Origin: Bordetella sp. BOR01
GTDB lineage: Bacteria > Pseudomonadota > Gammaproteobacteria > Burkholderiales > Burkholderiaceae_B
DNA: 64,000 nucleotides
Assembly (NCBI RefSeq): GCF_019218885.1
Contig: NZ_JAHUWT010000006.1
Span: 1 to 64,000, forward strand
Direction of reading: 5' to 3'
Shown here: piece after piece, positions 17,901-27,260 of the stretch
Layout: the number at the start of each line of letters is the position of its first letter
How positions within the stretch are numbered: the stretch's first letter is position 1
Notes under the pieces: model-generated
What the model saw: the letters and a program-made list of their open reading frames with translations, nothing else
Told to the model about the DNA's origin: nothing
Database searches by the model: none
Position numbers and translations under genes: made by a program

Positions 17901-18427
17901 CGCTGCAGTTCGATGTAGAACGCCCCGGGAAGCAATTGTGCCCACTGACGCGCCAGCGAGAGCGCGCTGACGGCATTGCCGGCATCGAGCGCATGGCCGA
18001 TGTCGCCGGCGCGGCCACCCGACAGCACGATCAGGCCTTGCCGGCCCTGCAGCCATTCGCGGCGGATTTCCGCGCGCCCCCGGCCCTGGTTTTCCAGGAA
18101 CGACTGGGTCAACAATTCACACAGGTTCAGGTAGCCCTGTTGGTTGCGTACCAGCAACAGCAATCGAAATGGCTTGTCGGGGTCGTCGTCGTTGGTCAGC
18201 CAGACATCGCAGCCGGCCAGGGGCTTCACCCCGGCCCCGCGCGCGCTTTTGTAGAACTTGATCAGGCCAAAGATATTGGAGAGATCGGTCAGCGCCACGG
18301 CGGGCTGGCCCAGCTTGGCGACGCGCTTGATCAGGTCGGAAATGCGCACAATGCCGTCCACCACCGAGAACTCGGAATGGACGCGCAAATGGACGAAGGC
18401 AGGTGTGGCTGTAACGGCTTCAGGCAT
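14936..18427 (-). CDS. dnaE: DNA polymerase III subunit alpha
   Basis: Catalytic subunit of the replicative DNA polymerase. The product is 1163 aa, close to the 1160 aa of E. coli DnaE. The N-terminal PHP domain begins FVHLRVHSEFSVVDG. Catalytic aspartates lie in MPDFDIDF (404-411). The finger/thumb core, tandem helix-hairpin-helix region and OB fold (around 975-1060) follow in the usual order. The ATG at 18427 is chosen because the family starts immediately before FVHLR; the open frame continues 20 codons upstream without homology. First gene of a co-directional chain with four LPS glycan genes, joined by 1-4 bp overlaps. Confidence 0.97.
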   Translation of the reverse strand: MPEAVTATPAFVHLRVHSEFSVVDGIVRISDLIKRVAKLGQPAVALTDLSNIFGLIKFYKSARGAGVKPLAGCDVWLTNDDDPDKPFRLLLLVRNQQGYLNLCELLTQSFLENQGRGRAEIRREWLQGRQGLIVLSGGRAGDIGHALDAGNAVSALSLARQWAQLLPGAFYIELQRTGADGDEAYTQAAMRLAAEAGLPVVATHPVQFLDESEFQAHEARVCIAQGEILADPRRVRRFTKDQYLLSTEEMARRFADVPSALANTLEIAKRCNLTLVLGKPRLPNFPTPDGISLDDYLVQLSEEGLEKRLEFLFPDAAERESKRAQYYERLRWECKTIIQMGFPGYFLIVQDFINWGKNNGVPVGPGRGSGAGSLVAYALGITDLDPIRYDLLFERFLNPERVSMPDFDIDFCQDNRERVIDYVKMKYGREAVSQIATFGTLGAKAVVRDAGRVLDMPYLFCDGLSKLIPFNPADPWSLDRTLKDEPAFKERYEQEEEVRALVDLARPLEGLTRNIGMHAGGVLIAPGKLTDFCPLYCQPGQENSAVSQFDKDDVEAAGLVKFDFLGLRNLTILDWAVRYVRQFNESKRDFDIMALSLDDQAAYKVLCDANTTAVFQLESRGMKELLKKLRPSTFEDIIAMLALYRPGPLESGMVDDFVNRKHGRASVDYFHSDLEGTLKSTYGVIVYQEQVMLISQIIGGYSLGGADLLRRAMGKKKPEEMAKHRELFEQGAKEKGHDPNLAVKLFDLMEKFAGYGFNKSHSAAYALIAYQTAWLKAYHPTEFLAATMSSDMDDTDKVQVFCRDAQDNGVLVLPPDVNASGYRFEPVADEHTQKGKPPRTMRYGLGAVKGTGQGAVEEILRSRQADGPFANLFDFCRRINKHAVNRRTIEALIKAGAFDTIEPNRAAMLASVGTAMEAAEQAARSANQVSLFGDDSSDVVAGELSKVAPWNLHTRLTEEKAALGYYFSGHLFDHWRDEVRRIVPMPLARIEPQRDLQWMCGVLAGVRTMMTRRGKMVFAVLDDGTAQLEISVFNELYEKHRTRLREDQLIIVQGKVSNDDYSGGMRIVADQLYDLQLAREARAKSLRVRLNGQADAGRLRQMLNPFRAEPENGVPGVPVDIVYGRDNFLCTVRLGEEWRVRMADTLLENLAAWAKPDGVEVTY

Positions 18428-18552
18428 GATCCGAATTGTACCCAGTCGGCCGCCCCGCCGGCGGCTTGTTCCCCCGGGCGGCAGCATTTGGCGACCAGCT
18501 ATGTAACAATAGCGATTTACGCTTCAGGGCCCGCACGGGCCAGATCGGTACG

Positions 18553-19452
18553 ATGAAATGGCTGATTCCGGGCATATGGCTGGCCTCCATACTGTTCGCG
18601 CACTTCAGAGGCCACGTCCGGCTGCGACTGTCGCGCCAACTGCTGGACCAGTCCGCCCTGCTGGCACCGGTGAACGCCCTGATGGTGCTCTGCTCACGCG
18701 TGCCCACCACGGCCTATCTGCCGACTCGCGAGATTCCCGAACTGCAGGTACTGGACGACAACTGGGAAGTGATCCGCGATGAAGCCTTGAAGATGGCCGA
18801 GCTGCGCCGCATCAAGGCGGCCGAGCGGCACGACGACATCGGCTTCAATTCGTTCTTCAAATATGGCTGGAAGCGCTTCTACCTGAAGTGGTATGACGCT
18901 CGCCACCCGTCGGCCGAAGAACTGTGCCCGCGCACCGTGGCCTTGTTGAAAGGCGTGCCCAAAGTGAAGGCCGCGATGTTCGCCGAACTGCCGCCCGGCG
19001 GCAAGCTGAACCGCCATCGCGACCCGTTTGCCGGCTCGTTGCGCTACCACCTGGGCCTGACCACACCCAACGACGATGGCTGCCACATCATCGTGGACGG
19101 CGAATCGTACAGCTGGCGCAATGGCGAAAGCGTGGTGTTCGATGAAACCTACGTGCACGAGGCCTACAACAAGACCGATGTGAATCGCATCATCTTGTTC
19201 TGCGACGTGGAACGCCCCATGAAATGGCGCTGGGTCGAGGCCTTCAACCGCTGGTTCGGCCGGGTGGTGATGTCGGCGGCCAGTTCGCCCAACGACGGCG
19301 GCGACCAGACCGGCGCCATCAACAAGCTGACGCATGCGCATTGGGTCATCGACCAGAAGCGCAAGCAGTTCAAGGCCTGGAACCGCACGGTATACAAAGC
19401 CACCAAGTGGGGGCTGATCGTGCTGGTGGTGCTGGCTTTCCTGGCCTGGTAG
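18553..19452 (+). CDS. lpxO: lipid A 2-hydroxylase-like dioxygenase LpxO
   Basis: A 299-aa Fe(II)/2-oxoglutarate dioxygenase of the aspartyl/asparaginyl beta-hydroxylase family. LpxO members hydroxylate the secondary acyl chain of lipid A at the inner membrane. A membrane helix at 1-17 (MKWLIPGIWLASILFAH) and a C-terminal hydrophobic helix (about 282-298) bracket the catalytic domain. The iron-binding HxD is H155-R-D157, and the distal histidine is H202 in YVHEAYN; the 2-oxoglutarate-binding region lies around VNRIILF. Both membrane ends are typical of LpxO rather than of soluble AspH. Divergent from dnaE and so from the LPS operon. Confidence 0.85.
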   Translation: MKWLIPGIWLASILFAHFRGHVRLRLSRQLLDQSALLAPVNALMVLCSRVPTTAYLPTREIPELQVLDDNWEVIRDEALKMAELRRIKAAERHDDIGFNSFFKYGWKRFYLKWYDARHPSAEELCPRTVALLKGVPKVKAAMFAELPPGGKLNRHRDPFAGSLRYHLGLTTPNDDGCHIIVDGESYSWRNGESVVFDETYVHEAYNKTDVNRIILFCDVERPMKWRWVEAFNRWFGRVVMSAASSPNDGGDQTGAINKLTHAHWVIDQKRKQFKAWNRTVYKATKWGLIVLVVLAFLAW

Positions 19453-19527
19453 GCACCGCCCTGCTCCCACACCTGGCTGTCCACCAGCTATGGCCGGGGA
19501 ATGAAACAGGTACGGTCAGAGCGGGGA

Positions 19528-19628
19528 TGCCGCGGAGCCGGCTTTGCCGGTCCGCTGGCGCCCCCCCCCTTGAGGGGGATTCGCCAGCCGCGAGGTGGAA
19601 GCACGCAGCGCTTCGAGGGGTGGGCCTC
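19528..19628. repeat. intergenic repeat-like element with two hairpins
   Basis: GC-rich block between the convergent lpxO and sdaA stops. It holds a stem of CGGA-CCGGC paired to GCCGG-TCCG with a TTT loop and one bulged G (19533-19554), then C5-TTGA-G5 (19565-19578). Blocks of this composition recur in intergenic regions of Bordetella and relatives in my recollection; only one copy is present here, so the repeat status is inferred. It probably ends transcription from both sides. Confidence 0.5.
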
Positions 19629-19630
19629 AC

Positions 19631-21022
<1,392 letters not shown>

Positions 21023-21194
21023 GGCCAGCCCCACGGATTCAACAACGGTCGAAACATCATACGCGGGCGCCATAGTGCTTCCAAGCCGGCCGATTTCCCC
21101 ATCGGGCGCGGCCGTGCGATGATTGCTTCGTGACATGTCACTTTTTATCCTGTTGCCGGCCAAGCCGGCTAATTTGATTTCTGCCAGGCCAGTC

Positions 21195-22856
21195 ATGTCG
21201 GGATTGATTCCTTTGCTCGATTTCGCCGGATACGTCGCCCTGCTGCTGTGGGGCGTGCACATGGTGCAGACCGGTGTGCAGCGCGCTTTCGGGGCCGCGC
21301 TGGGCGCCGCCCTGGGCCGCGCGCTGGGTACCCGGCTGCGCGCCTTCGCCACCGGCCTGGGAATTACTGCCGCGCTGCAAAGCAGCACCGCCACCGGGCT
21401 GATGATCACCGGCTTCGCCGCCGGCGGCGTGGTGGCCCTGGCCCCCGCGCTGGCCGCCATGCTGGGCGCCAACGTGGGCACCACGCTGATCGTGCAGGTG
21501 CTGTCTTTCGACCTGACATCGCTGGCCCCGATACTGATCCTGGCGGGCGTCTGGATGTTCCGCCGTTATCCGCCCGGTCGCACCCGCGACCTGGGCCGCG
21601 TGTTCATCGGCCTGGGACTGCTGCTGCTGTCGCTGCACCAACTGGTGGACCTGTTCGCGCCGCTGCAGGACGCCCCGCTGCTGGGCCTGGTGCTGACGGC
21701 CCTGGCCACCCAGCCCGTGGCGGCCGTGCTGCTGGCGGGGGCACTGACCTGGGCGGCGCATTCCAGCGTGGCCATCGTAGTGCTGGTGATGTCGCTGGCC
21801 GCCCACCATATGGTGAGCCCGGAACTGGCTTTTGCGCTGGTACTGGGCGCAAACCTGGGCACGGCGGTGAACCCCATGATCGAAGGCGTCAGCGGCGATG
21901 ATCCGGCGGCACGGCGCCTGCCGCTGGGCAACTTGCTGACACGGGTCGTCGGCGTGCTGGCCGGATTGGTGCTGCTGCCCTGGCTGCCCGGCTGGATGAG
22001 CCTGCTGGGCGCCGACAGCGCGCGCACCGTCGCGAACTTCCACACCGTGTTCAATGCCGCCATTGCACTGCTGTTCCTGCCCCTGCTGGCCCCTTACGCC
22101 GCCCTGCTGACGCGCTGGCTGCCCAAGCGGACCGACCCCAACGATCCGGCTCGCCCGCAATACCTGGACGAAGCGGCCCATGACGTGCCGGCCGTGGCAC
22201 TGGGAAATGCCGCGCGCGAGGCCCTGCGCATGGCCGACATGCTGCAGACGCTGTTGCTGTACGCACGCGCCGGCCTCAAGCGCGACAATCGCCATCGCCT
22301 GGTGCAGGCCCGCCAGCTCGACAACGCGCTGGACAAGATCGAAAACGCCATCACCACCTACCTGGCCTTGCTCGACCGCGAGGACATGACCCGCGCCGAC
22401 ATACAGCGGCTGGACGATATCCTGGCATTCGCCAGCAACATGGGCCATGCCGCCGACATCGCCCATCACGGCCTGCTGAATCATGTGGGACGCCTGCGCA
22501 AGCAGGGCTGGACGTTTTCGCCCGAGCAGCGCCAGCGCCTGGATGAAACGCTGGCGCGCCTGATCGCCAATCAACGCGAAGCGGCTGCCCTGTTCGTCAA
22601 TGACGACGTGCGGCAGGCGCGCGAACTGGCCGGCGAAAAAGCACGCTTTCGCGCACTGGAAGCCGATGAAGCCGAAGCGCACCTGCACAAGATCAAGGCC
22701 GGCGAAGTCGACGCCGCCGAAGTCGGCGCGCTGTACCTGGACATCCTGCGCGACATGAAAGGCATCAACTCGCACCTGGTGGGTGCGTCGGCCTACCCCC
22801 TGCTGGCGCGCCATGGCGAACTGCTGCCCAGCCGGCTGCGCGAATCGGGCAACTAG
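21195..22856 (+). CDS. Na/Pi cotransporter family protein with PhoU-like domain
   Basis: A 553-aa inner-membrane protein (NptA/YjbB type). Two inverted Na/Pi repeats are seen, with QSSTATGLMITGFAAGG (first) and HSSVAIVVLVMSL (second); QSS and SS motifs bind substrate in this family. About eight helices span residues 5-310. The C-terminal third (about 340-540) is helical and charged, a PhoU-like domain. Members move phosphate, in E. coli YjbB outward. The ATG at 21195 is chosen because the first helix begins immediately after it; an open frame extends 24 codons upstream. Divergent from sdaA. Confidence 0.87.
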   Translation: MSGLIPLLDFAGYVALLLWGVHMVQTGVQRAFGAALGAALGRALGTRLRAFATGLGITAALQSSTATGLMITGFAAGGVVALAPALAAMLGANVGTTLIVQVLSFDLTSLAPILILAGVWMFRRYPPGRTRDLGRVFIGLGLLLLSLHQLVDLFAPLQDAPLLGLVLTALATQPVAAVLLAGALTWAAHSSVAIVVLVMSLAAHHMVSPELAFALVLGANLGTAVNPMIEGVSGDDPAARRLPLGNLLTRVVGVLAGLVLLPWLPGWMSLLGADSARTVANFHTVFNAAIALLFLPLLAPYAALLTRWLPKRTDPNDPARPQYLDEAAHDVPAVALGNAAREALRMADMLQTLLLYARAGLKRDNRHRLVQARQLDNALDKIENAITTYLALLDREDMTRADIQRLDDILAFASNMGHAADIAHHGLLNHVGRLRKQGWTFSPEQRQRLDETLARLIANQREAAALFVNDDVRQARELAGEKARFRALEADEAEAHLHKIKAGEVDAAEVGALYLDILRDMKGINSHLVGASAYPLLARHGELLPSRLRESGN

Positions 22857-22962
22857 GGCGTTTCACCCAGAATGTCCAGGCGCACTTCAGGCGGCCGGAA
22901 GGCCGGCTTAGGCAATAAAAAATAGGCGATCGTGCCGGCCACCCAGCACACTACGCCCATAA

Positions 22963-22990
22963 CGAAACCGACGCAGCGAAACCGACGCAG
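22963..22990. repeat. perfect 14-bp tandem duplication
   Basis: CGAAACCGACGCAG occurs twice in a row (22963-22976, 22977-22990) in the 179-bp gap before the first Bug gene. On the minus strand a 35-codon ORF (22960-22853) with one hydrophobic segment begins next to it; it may be a remnant, and I cannot support it as a gene. Confidence 0.7.
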
Positions 22991-23035
22991 CAACAGGCCG
23001 CGAACGCGCCCCTCTTCCACCGGCAGGAGACAACC

Positions 23036-24001
23036 ATGCCATCGATCCGCTGTGCCGCATTCGCGGCCGGTATGCTGCTGTGCGCCTCGGCGCCGGCCCT
23101 GGCCGCCTGGCCCGAACGGCCGGTCACCATCATCGTGCCGGCTGCGCCCGGCGGCACCACCGATATTGCCACCCGCATCATCGCCGACAAACTGTCGAGC
23201 CGGCTGGGGCAATCCGTGGTGGTCGAGAACCGGGCCGGCGCAGCCGGCATCATCGGCTCGCAACAACTGGTACGGGCGGCCCCCGACGGCTACACGCTGA
23301 TCATGGGCAATATCGGGCCCAATGCCATCAACTACAGCATGTACCCCGACCTGCCCTACAAAGCGTCGGATTTCGCGCCCATCACGCTGGTGATCTCGGT
23401 GCCCAATGTGCTGGTCGTGAACGCGCAATCGCCCGCCCATAGCGCCGGCGAACTGATCGACATGCTGCGCAAGGATGCCGGCAAGTATTCGTTCGGCTCG
23501 TCGGGCACCGGGCAGTCGCCGCACCTGTCGGGCGAACTGTTCAAGCAGCGCGCCGGCGTGCAGGCCACGCACGTGCCATACAAGGGCGCGGGGCCCGCGG
23601 TGGCCGCCCTGCTGGCCGACCAATTCACATTCATGATCGACAATCTGCCCAGTTCGATGCCGCACATCCAGGCCGGCAAGTTCCGCGCCCTGGCGGTGAC
23701 CAGCGCCGAACGCGTGCCGGAATTGCCCGATGTACCCACCATGCGCGAAGCCGGTATCGACGACATGGTGGTCACTGCCTGGTTCGGCTTGATGGCGCCG
23801 GCCGGTACGCCCGCCCCGGTGATCGACCGCCTGGCGGCGGCTGCCCGCGAAGTGGTGGCCATGCCCGAAGTGCAACGGCGCTTCCGTGCCATGGGAGGCC
23901 AGGCCGGCGGCAATTCGCCCGCCGAATTCGGCGCGTTCATCGACCAGGAACGCAACCGCTGGCACGACACGGTCCAGGGCGCCGGGCTGGCGCAGAAATA
24001 A
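23036..24001 (+). CDS. Bug (TctC-like) extracytoplasmic solute receptor
   Basis: A 321-aa periplasmic receptor. The signal peptide runs to ALA (cleavage near 23/24) and is followed by AWPERPVTIIVPAAPGGTTDIATR, the conserved mature start with the ligand-contacting aspartate. VENRAGAAGIIGSQQLVRAAPDGYTL follows as usual. An AGGAGA ribosome site lies 7 bases before the ATG. It is followed on the same strand by a second Bug gene 75 bp later. No membrane components are present, so the receptor may serve a transporter elsewhere or a signalling role. The ligand is probably a carboxylate. Confidence 0.92.
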   Translation: MPSIRCAAFAAGMLLCASAPALAAWPERPVTIIVPAAPGGTTDIATRIIADKLSSRLGQSVVVENRAGAAGIIGSQQLVRAAPDGYTLIMGNIGPNAINYSMYPDLPYKASDFAPITLVISVPNVLVVNAQSPAHSAGELIDMLRKDAGKYSFGSSGTGQSPHLSGELFKQRAGVQATHVPYKGAGPAVAALLADQFTFMIDNLPSSMPHIQAGKFRALAVTSAERVPELPDVPTMREAGIDDMVVTAWFGLMAPAGTPAPVIDRLAAAAREVVAMPEVQRRFRAMGGQAGGNSPAEFGAFIDQERNRWHDTVQGAGLAQK

Positions 24002-24076
24002 ACGCACCATCCGCAGGCAGTGCCGCAAGGCGAGCCAACCGGGCGCCGCGTGGCCTGCATCACCAGGAGTAGCGTC

Positions 24077-25057
24077 ATGCAGAAAAGCTTGTTCCGTTGG
24101 ATCGCGGTGCTGTCGGGCTGCGCCGGGTTGCTGGCAGGCGTTGCAACGGCGGCAGAATCCACCTATCCCGATCGGCCCATCACCCTGCTGATTCCGTATC
24201 CGCCCGGCGGCAGTGCCGACATGCTGGGCAGGCCACTGTCGGCCGCCCTGCAAGAACGGCTGGGGCAGCCTGTGGTGCTGGAGTACAAACCCGGTGCGGG
24301 CGGCTCGATCGCCACCGCGCAACTGGCGCGCGCCAAGCCGGATGGCCACACCGTGCTGATGGTGCTGGCAGCGCATGCCATCAACCCCAGCCTGTACAAA
24401 TCGCTGCCCTACGACACGCGCAAGGATTTCGCGCCCGTGTCGCTGGCGGCAACCTTGCCGATGCTGGTGGCTGCTCCCTTGTCGACCCCGGCCAACAACA
24501 TTCCCGAACTGATAGCCTATGCCCGCAAGAACCCGGGCAAGCTGACGTTCGCCTCGGCCGGCCCGGGCAACACCAGCCACCTGTCGGCCGAAATGTTCAA
24601 GAAAGCCACCGGCATCGACATGCTGCACGTGCCCTACAAAGGCAGCGGCCCGGCCGTGGTGGCCCTGCTGGCCGGCGAAGTCTCGCTGATGTTCGACAGC
24701 ATTTCCACATCGCTGCCTCAGGTGCAGGCGGGCAAGCTGAAAGCCCTGGCAGTGACCGGCGACACGCGCTCGCCACTGCTGCCAGACGTACCGACTGTTC
24801 AGGAATCGGGCGTGCCCGGCTTCGTGGTGAACGGCTGGTACGGCATCCTGGCGCCAGCGGGCACGCCGCCCGCGATAGTGGACAAGCTGAGCCAGGCCAT
24901 TGCCGAATCGCTGCGCGAGCCGGCGCTGCAACAGCAATTGATCGGCTACGGCTATGCGCCGGTGGGCAGCACGCCAGAGGCTTTCGGCCAGCTTATCGAC
25001 AGCGAGCTGCGGCGCTGGAGCCAGGCAGTGCAAGACTCGGGCGCTTCGGTGCAATAA
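24077..25057 (+). CDS. Bug (TctC-like) extracytoplasmic solute receptor
   Basis: A 326-aa periplasmic receptor, paralogous to the gene just upstream. The signal peptide ends near TAA (cleavage about 26/27). The mature start YPDRPITLLIPYPPGGSADMLGRPL carries the family loop, and LEYKPGAGGSIATAQLARAKPDGHTV follows. AGGAG lies 7 bases before the ATG at 24077; an upstream in-frame ATG at 24020 lacks such a site and a signal sequence. The two receptors differ clearly in the binding-loop region, so they probably bind different ligands. Confidence 0.92.
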   Translation: MQKSLFRWIAVLSGCAGLLAGVATAAESTYPDRPITLLIPYPPGGSADMLGRPLSAALQERLGQPVVLEYKPGAGGSIATAQLARAKPDGHTVLMVLAAHAINPSLYKSLPYDTRKDFAPVSLAATLPMLVAAPLSTPANNIPELIAYARKNPGKLTFASAGPGNTSHLSAEMFKKATGIDMLHVPYKGSGPAVVALLAGEVSLMFDSISTSLPQVQAGKLKALAVTGDTRSPLLPDVPTVQESGVPGFVVNGWYGILAPAGTPPAIVDKLSQAIAESLREPALQQQLIGYGYAPVGSTPEAFGQLIDSELRRWSQAVQDSGASVQ

Positions 25058-25083
25058 CCCCAAGGCCGGCGGCCCGTTGCCTG

Positions 25084-25614
25084 CTATAGCAGCGTCTGCA
25101 TGTCATCGAAGATGGCATCCCATTCGGCCTGGCCGATATCCATGAAGCCGAAGAAACGCAGCATGAAAGCGCCCTCGGTGGCCAGGAAGGCCAGGCGCGC
25201 GCGCCGGCCGCCCGGGGTGGACACGTCGAGCCCGGCGATGCGCTGCCGGTACCACTGCCTGGTGCTGGCCAGATGCTCGGGCGTTTGCGCCAGGGCCGCC
25301 AGCAGGCTGGCCGATTTGGCGCTGACCTCGTCGGTGCGCCGGGTGGCCGCCACATGGGCGCGCACGGCGTCCAGCGGGTCGGTGCTGCCGGCGGCGACCT
25401 CGGCGAAGATCCGGTCGTAGGCTGCCCCCCAACGCTCGAACAGGGCATCGATCAGGGCGTCTTTATTGCCGAAACAGTACTGCACGCCGCCCTTGGTGAT
25501 ACCCACCGCCTTGGCCACGGCGTCGATCGTCAGCCCGGCCGCGCCCGAGGCCTCGATGATGGCTTCGGCGGCGTCCAGCAATTGCTCGCGGTCCACGGTA
25601 CGGCGACGGCCCAT
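25084..25614 (-). CDS. TetR family transcriptional regulator
   Basis: A 176-aa TetR repressor. The N-terminal helix-turn-helix (about 25-50) reads LTIDAVAKAVGITKGGVQYCFGNKDALIDALF, the typical recognition helix. The C-terminal helical domain would bind the inducer. The ATG at 25614 is chosen because AGAGGTAAC lies just upstream and the longer frame runs through the promoter region. It is divergent from a DHA2 drug exporter gene, with a palindrome in between, so I infer that it represses the exporter and itself, as SmvR does for SmvA in enterobacteria. Confidence 0.9.
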   Translation of the reverse strand: MGRRRTVDREQLLDAAEAIIEASGAAGLTIDAVAKAVGITKGGVQYCFGNKDALIDALFERWGAAYDRIFAEVAAGSTDPLDAVRAHVAATRRTDEVSAKSASLLAALAQTPEHLASTRQWYRQRIAGLDVSTPGGRRARLAFLATEGAFMLRFFGFMDIGQAEWDAIFDDMQTLL

Positions 25615-25633
25615 TGTTACCTCTTTTTCAATA

Positions 25634-25658
25634 CATACGTATGGAATGGAATTATAAT
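25634..25658 (+). promoter_or_regulatory. operator palindrome and -10 box for efflux gene
   Basis: CATACGTATG (25634-25643) is a perfect 10-bp palindrome, followed by a consensus -10 TATAAT (25653-25658) on the plus strand. No good -35 is present at 17 bp; the palindrome sits in that spot, so a bound TetR would block RNA polymerase. It lies about 20 bp from the TetR start, so autoregulation is likely. Confidence 0.5.
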
Positions 25659-25733
25659 CGCGGCTGCATCCTGGCACCAGGCTGGATGTCGGCCCGTCCC
25701 GCCGAGGTCGCCTTAGTGCCCGCAAGAATTTCC

Positions 25734-27260
25734 ATGACTTTCCGGTTCCATCGCTGGCTTATCCTGGCCATTGTGTCGATCGCTCTATTCCTGATCGTGA
25801 TCGATATGTCCGTACTCTACACGGCGCTGCCTCATCTTACCCAGGCCCTGGGCGCCTCGGCGTCCGAGAAGCTGTGGATAGTCAACGCATACCCGCTGGC
25901 AGTGGCCGGCCTGTTGCCCGGCATGGGCACGCTGACGGACCGATACGGCCCCAAGCGCTTGTTCACCAGCGGCCTGGCCGTGTTCGGCGTGGCCTCGCTG
26001 GCGGCGGCCTATGCAATCAGCCCGGCCTGGCTGATCGCCGCGCGCGTACTGCTGGCCGTGGGTGCGGCCATGATGATGCCGGCGACGCTGGCCATCATCC
26101 GCCACACCTTCGACGATGCGCGCGAGCGCGCGCTGGCCATCGGCATCTGGGCGGCCGTTGCCTCGGGCGGTGCCGCTTTCGGCCCCGTCGTGGGCGGCGC
26201 CTTGCTGGAACACTTCTGGTGGGGTTCGGTGTTCCTGATCAACGTGCCCATCGTGCTGGTGGTGCTGCCGTTGGCCCTGTGGATCGTGCGGCAGCACCGG
26301 GGTTCGGTTGCACGCCGCTGGGACTTGCTCGGTTCATTGCAGATCCTGGTGGGGCTGGTGGGTGTGGTGTATGCCGTCAAAGAAATCAGCCAGCGCGACC
26401 CATCGTATCTCTTGGCTGCAGGCACCGGCCTGGCGGGTGCCGCGGTGCTGGTGGTCTTTGTGCGGCGACAGTTGCACATGCCCGATCCGCTTATCGATTT
26501 CCGGCTATTCCGCAACCGCAGGTTCACCGGCGCGGTCACGGTGGCGCTGGTGGCCTCGGTGGCTTTCGCGGGCATCGAACTGATCTTCAGCCAATGGCTG
26601 CAATTGGTGCGCGGCCTGTCGCCACTGCAGGCGGGCCTGTTCATTCTGCCGGCACCGCTGGCGGCCTTCGTGGCCGGGCCCGTGGCCGGGCTGCTGCTGC
26701 CGCGCCTGGGCGAGATCCGCGGCATGTGGATGGCCACGCTGGCGGCGGGATTGGGCGCCCTGGCCCTGGTGGTGTTGTACCAGGCTGCGCCGGCTTGGCA
26801 ATTTGCCAGCCTGGCGCTGATGGGATTCGGGCTGGGTGCCGCCATGACGGCCGCGTCCAGTTCTATCCTGACCGGTGCGCCCGCCGACCGAGTCGGCATG
26901 GCGGCCTCGGTGGAAGAAATGTCGTACGAAGTCGGTGCGGTGCTGGGCGTGGCGCTGATGGGTAGCCTGGCCACCGCCGCCTACGGCGCCACGCTGGTGT
27001 TGCCCGACGGCATGGCCGTACCGGAAACCGTGCGCGACAGCCTGGACGAGGCCCTGGCGGTGGCCGCCACGGCCAGCCCCGACACAGCGGCCTTGCTGGC
27101 CGGCCTGGCGCGCGCCGCATTCGACCATGCGTTCGTGGCCGTGCTGTCCGCCACCGCGATCCTGCTGTTGGCCACGTCCTGGGGGCTTAGAAGGCATGGT
27201 GCGGGAGGCCGCCCAGACATGGGCCAGCCGCTGCCGCTGGCGGCCAATCAGCCCAGGTAG
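25734..27260 (+). CDS. MFS transporter, DHA2 family (SmvA-like)
   Basis: A 508-aa inner-membrane drug:H+ antiporter with 14 predicted helices. It begins MTFRFHRWLILAIVSIALFL and carries DMSVLYTALPHL in helix 1 (motif D1-like), GTLTDRYGPKRLF (motif A, loop 2-3) and the motif C-like region SGGAAFGPVVGG in helix 5. Overall it looks like SmvA/QacA exporters of cationic biocides. The ATG at 25734 is chosen because it precedes the first helix. Divergent from a TetR gene. Its 3' end overlaps the convergent dienelactone hydrolase gene by 13 bp. Confidence 0.9.
   Translation: MTFRFHRWLILAIVSIALFLIVIDMSVLYTALPHLTQALGASASEKLWIVNAYPLAVAGLLPGMGTLTDRYGPKRLFTSGLAVFGVASLAAAYAISPAWLIAARVLLAVGAAMMMPATLAIIRHTFDDARERALAIGIWAAVASGGAAFGPVVGGALLEHFWWGSVFLINVPIVLVVLPLALWIVRQHRGSVARRWDLLGSLQILVGLVGVVYAVKEISQRDPSYLLAAGTGLAGAAVLVVFVRRQLHMPDPLIDFRLFRNRRFTGAVTVALVASVAFAGIELIFSQWLQLVRGLSPLQAGLFILPAPLAAFVAGPVAGLLLPRLGEIRGMWMATLAAGLGALALVVLYQAAPAWQFASLALMGFGLGAAMTAASSSILTGAPADRVGMAASVEEMSYEVGAVLGVALMGSLATAAYGATLVLPDGMAVPETVRDSLDEALAVAATASPDTAALLAGLARAAFDHAFVAVLSATAILLLATSWGLRRHGAGGRPDMGQPLPLAANQPR

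Noticed and set aside
18425..18439. Leaderless dnaE promoter (TACAAT just before the ATG)
   Set aside because: No matching -35 at any normal spacing; the -10-like bases are probably chance.
15308..18556. 1082-codon plus-strand frame opposite dnaE
   Set aside because: Shadow of dnaE caused by high GC at third positions; the dnaE frame has all polymerase motifs.
22853..25063. 736-codon minus-strand frame opposite two Bug genes
   Set aside because: Antisense to two genes with signal peptides and ribosome sites; only its last 35 codons lie outside them, and these are too weak to call.
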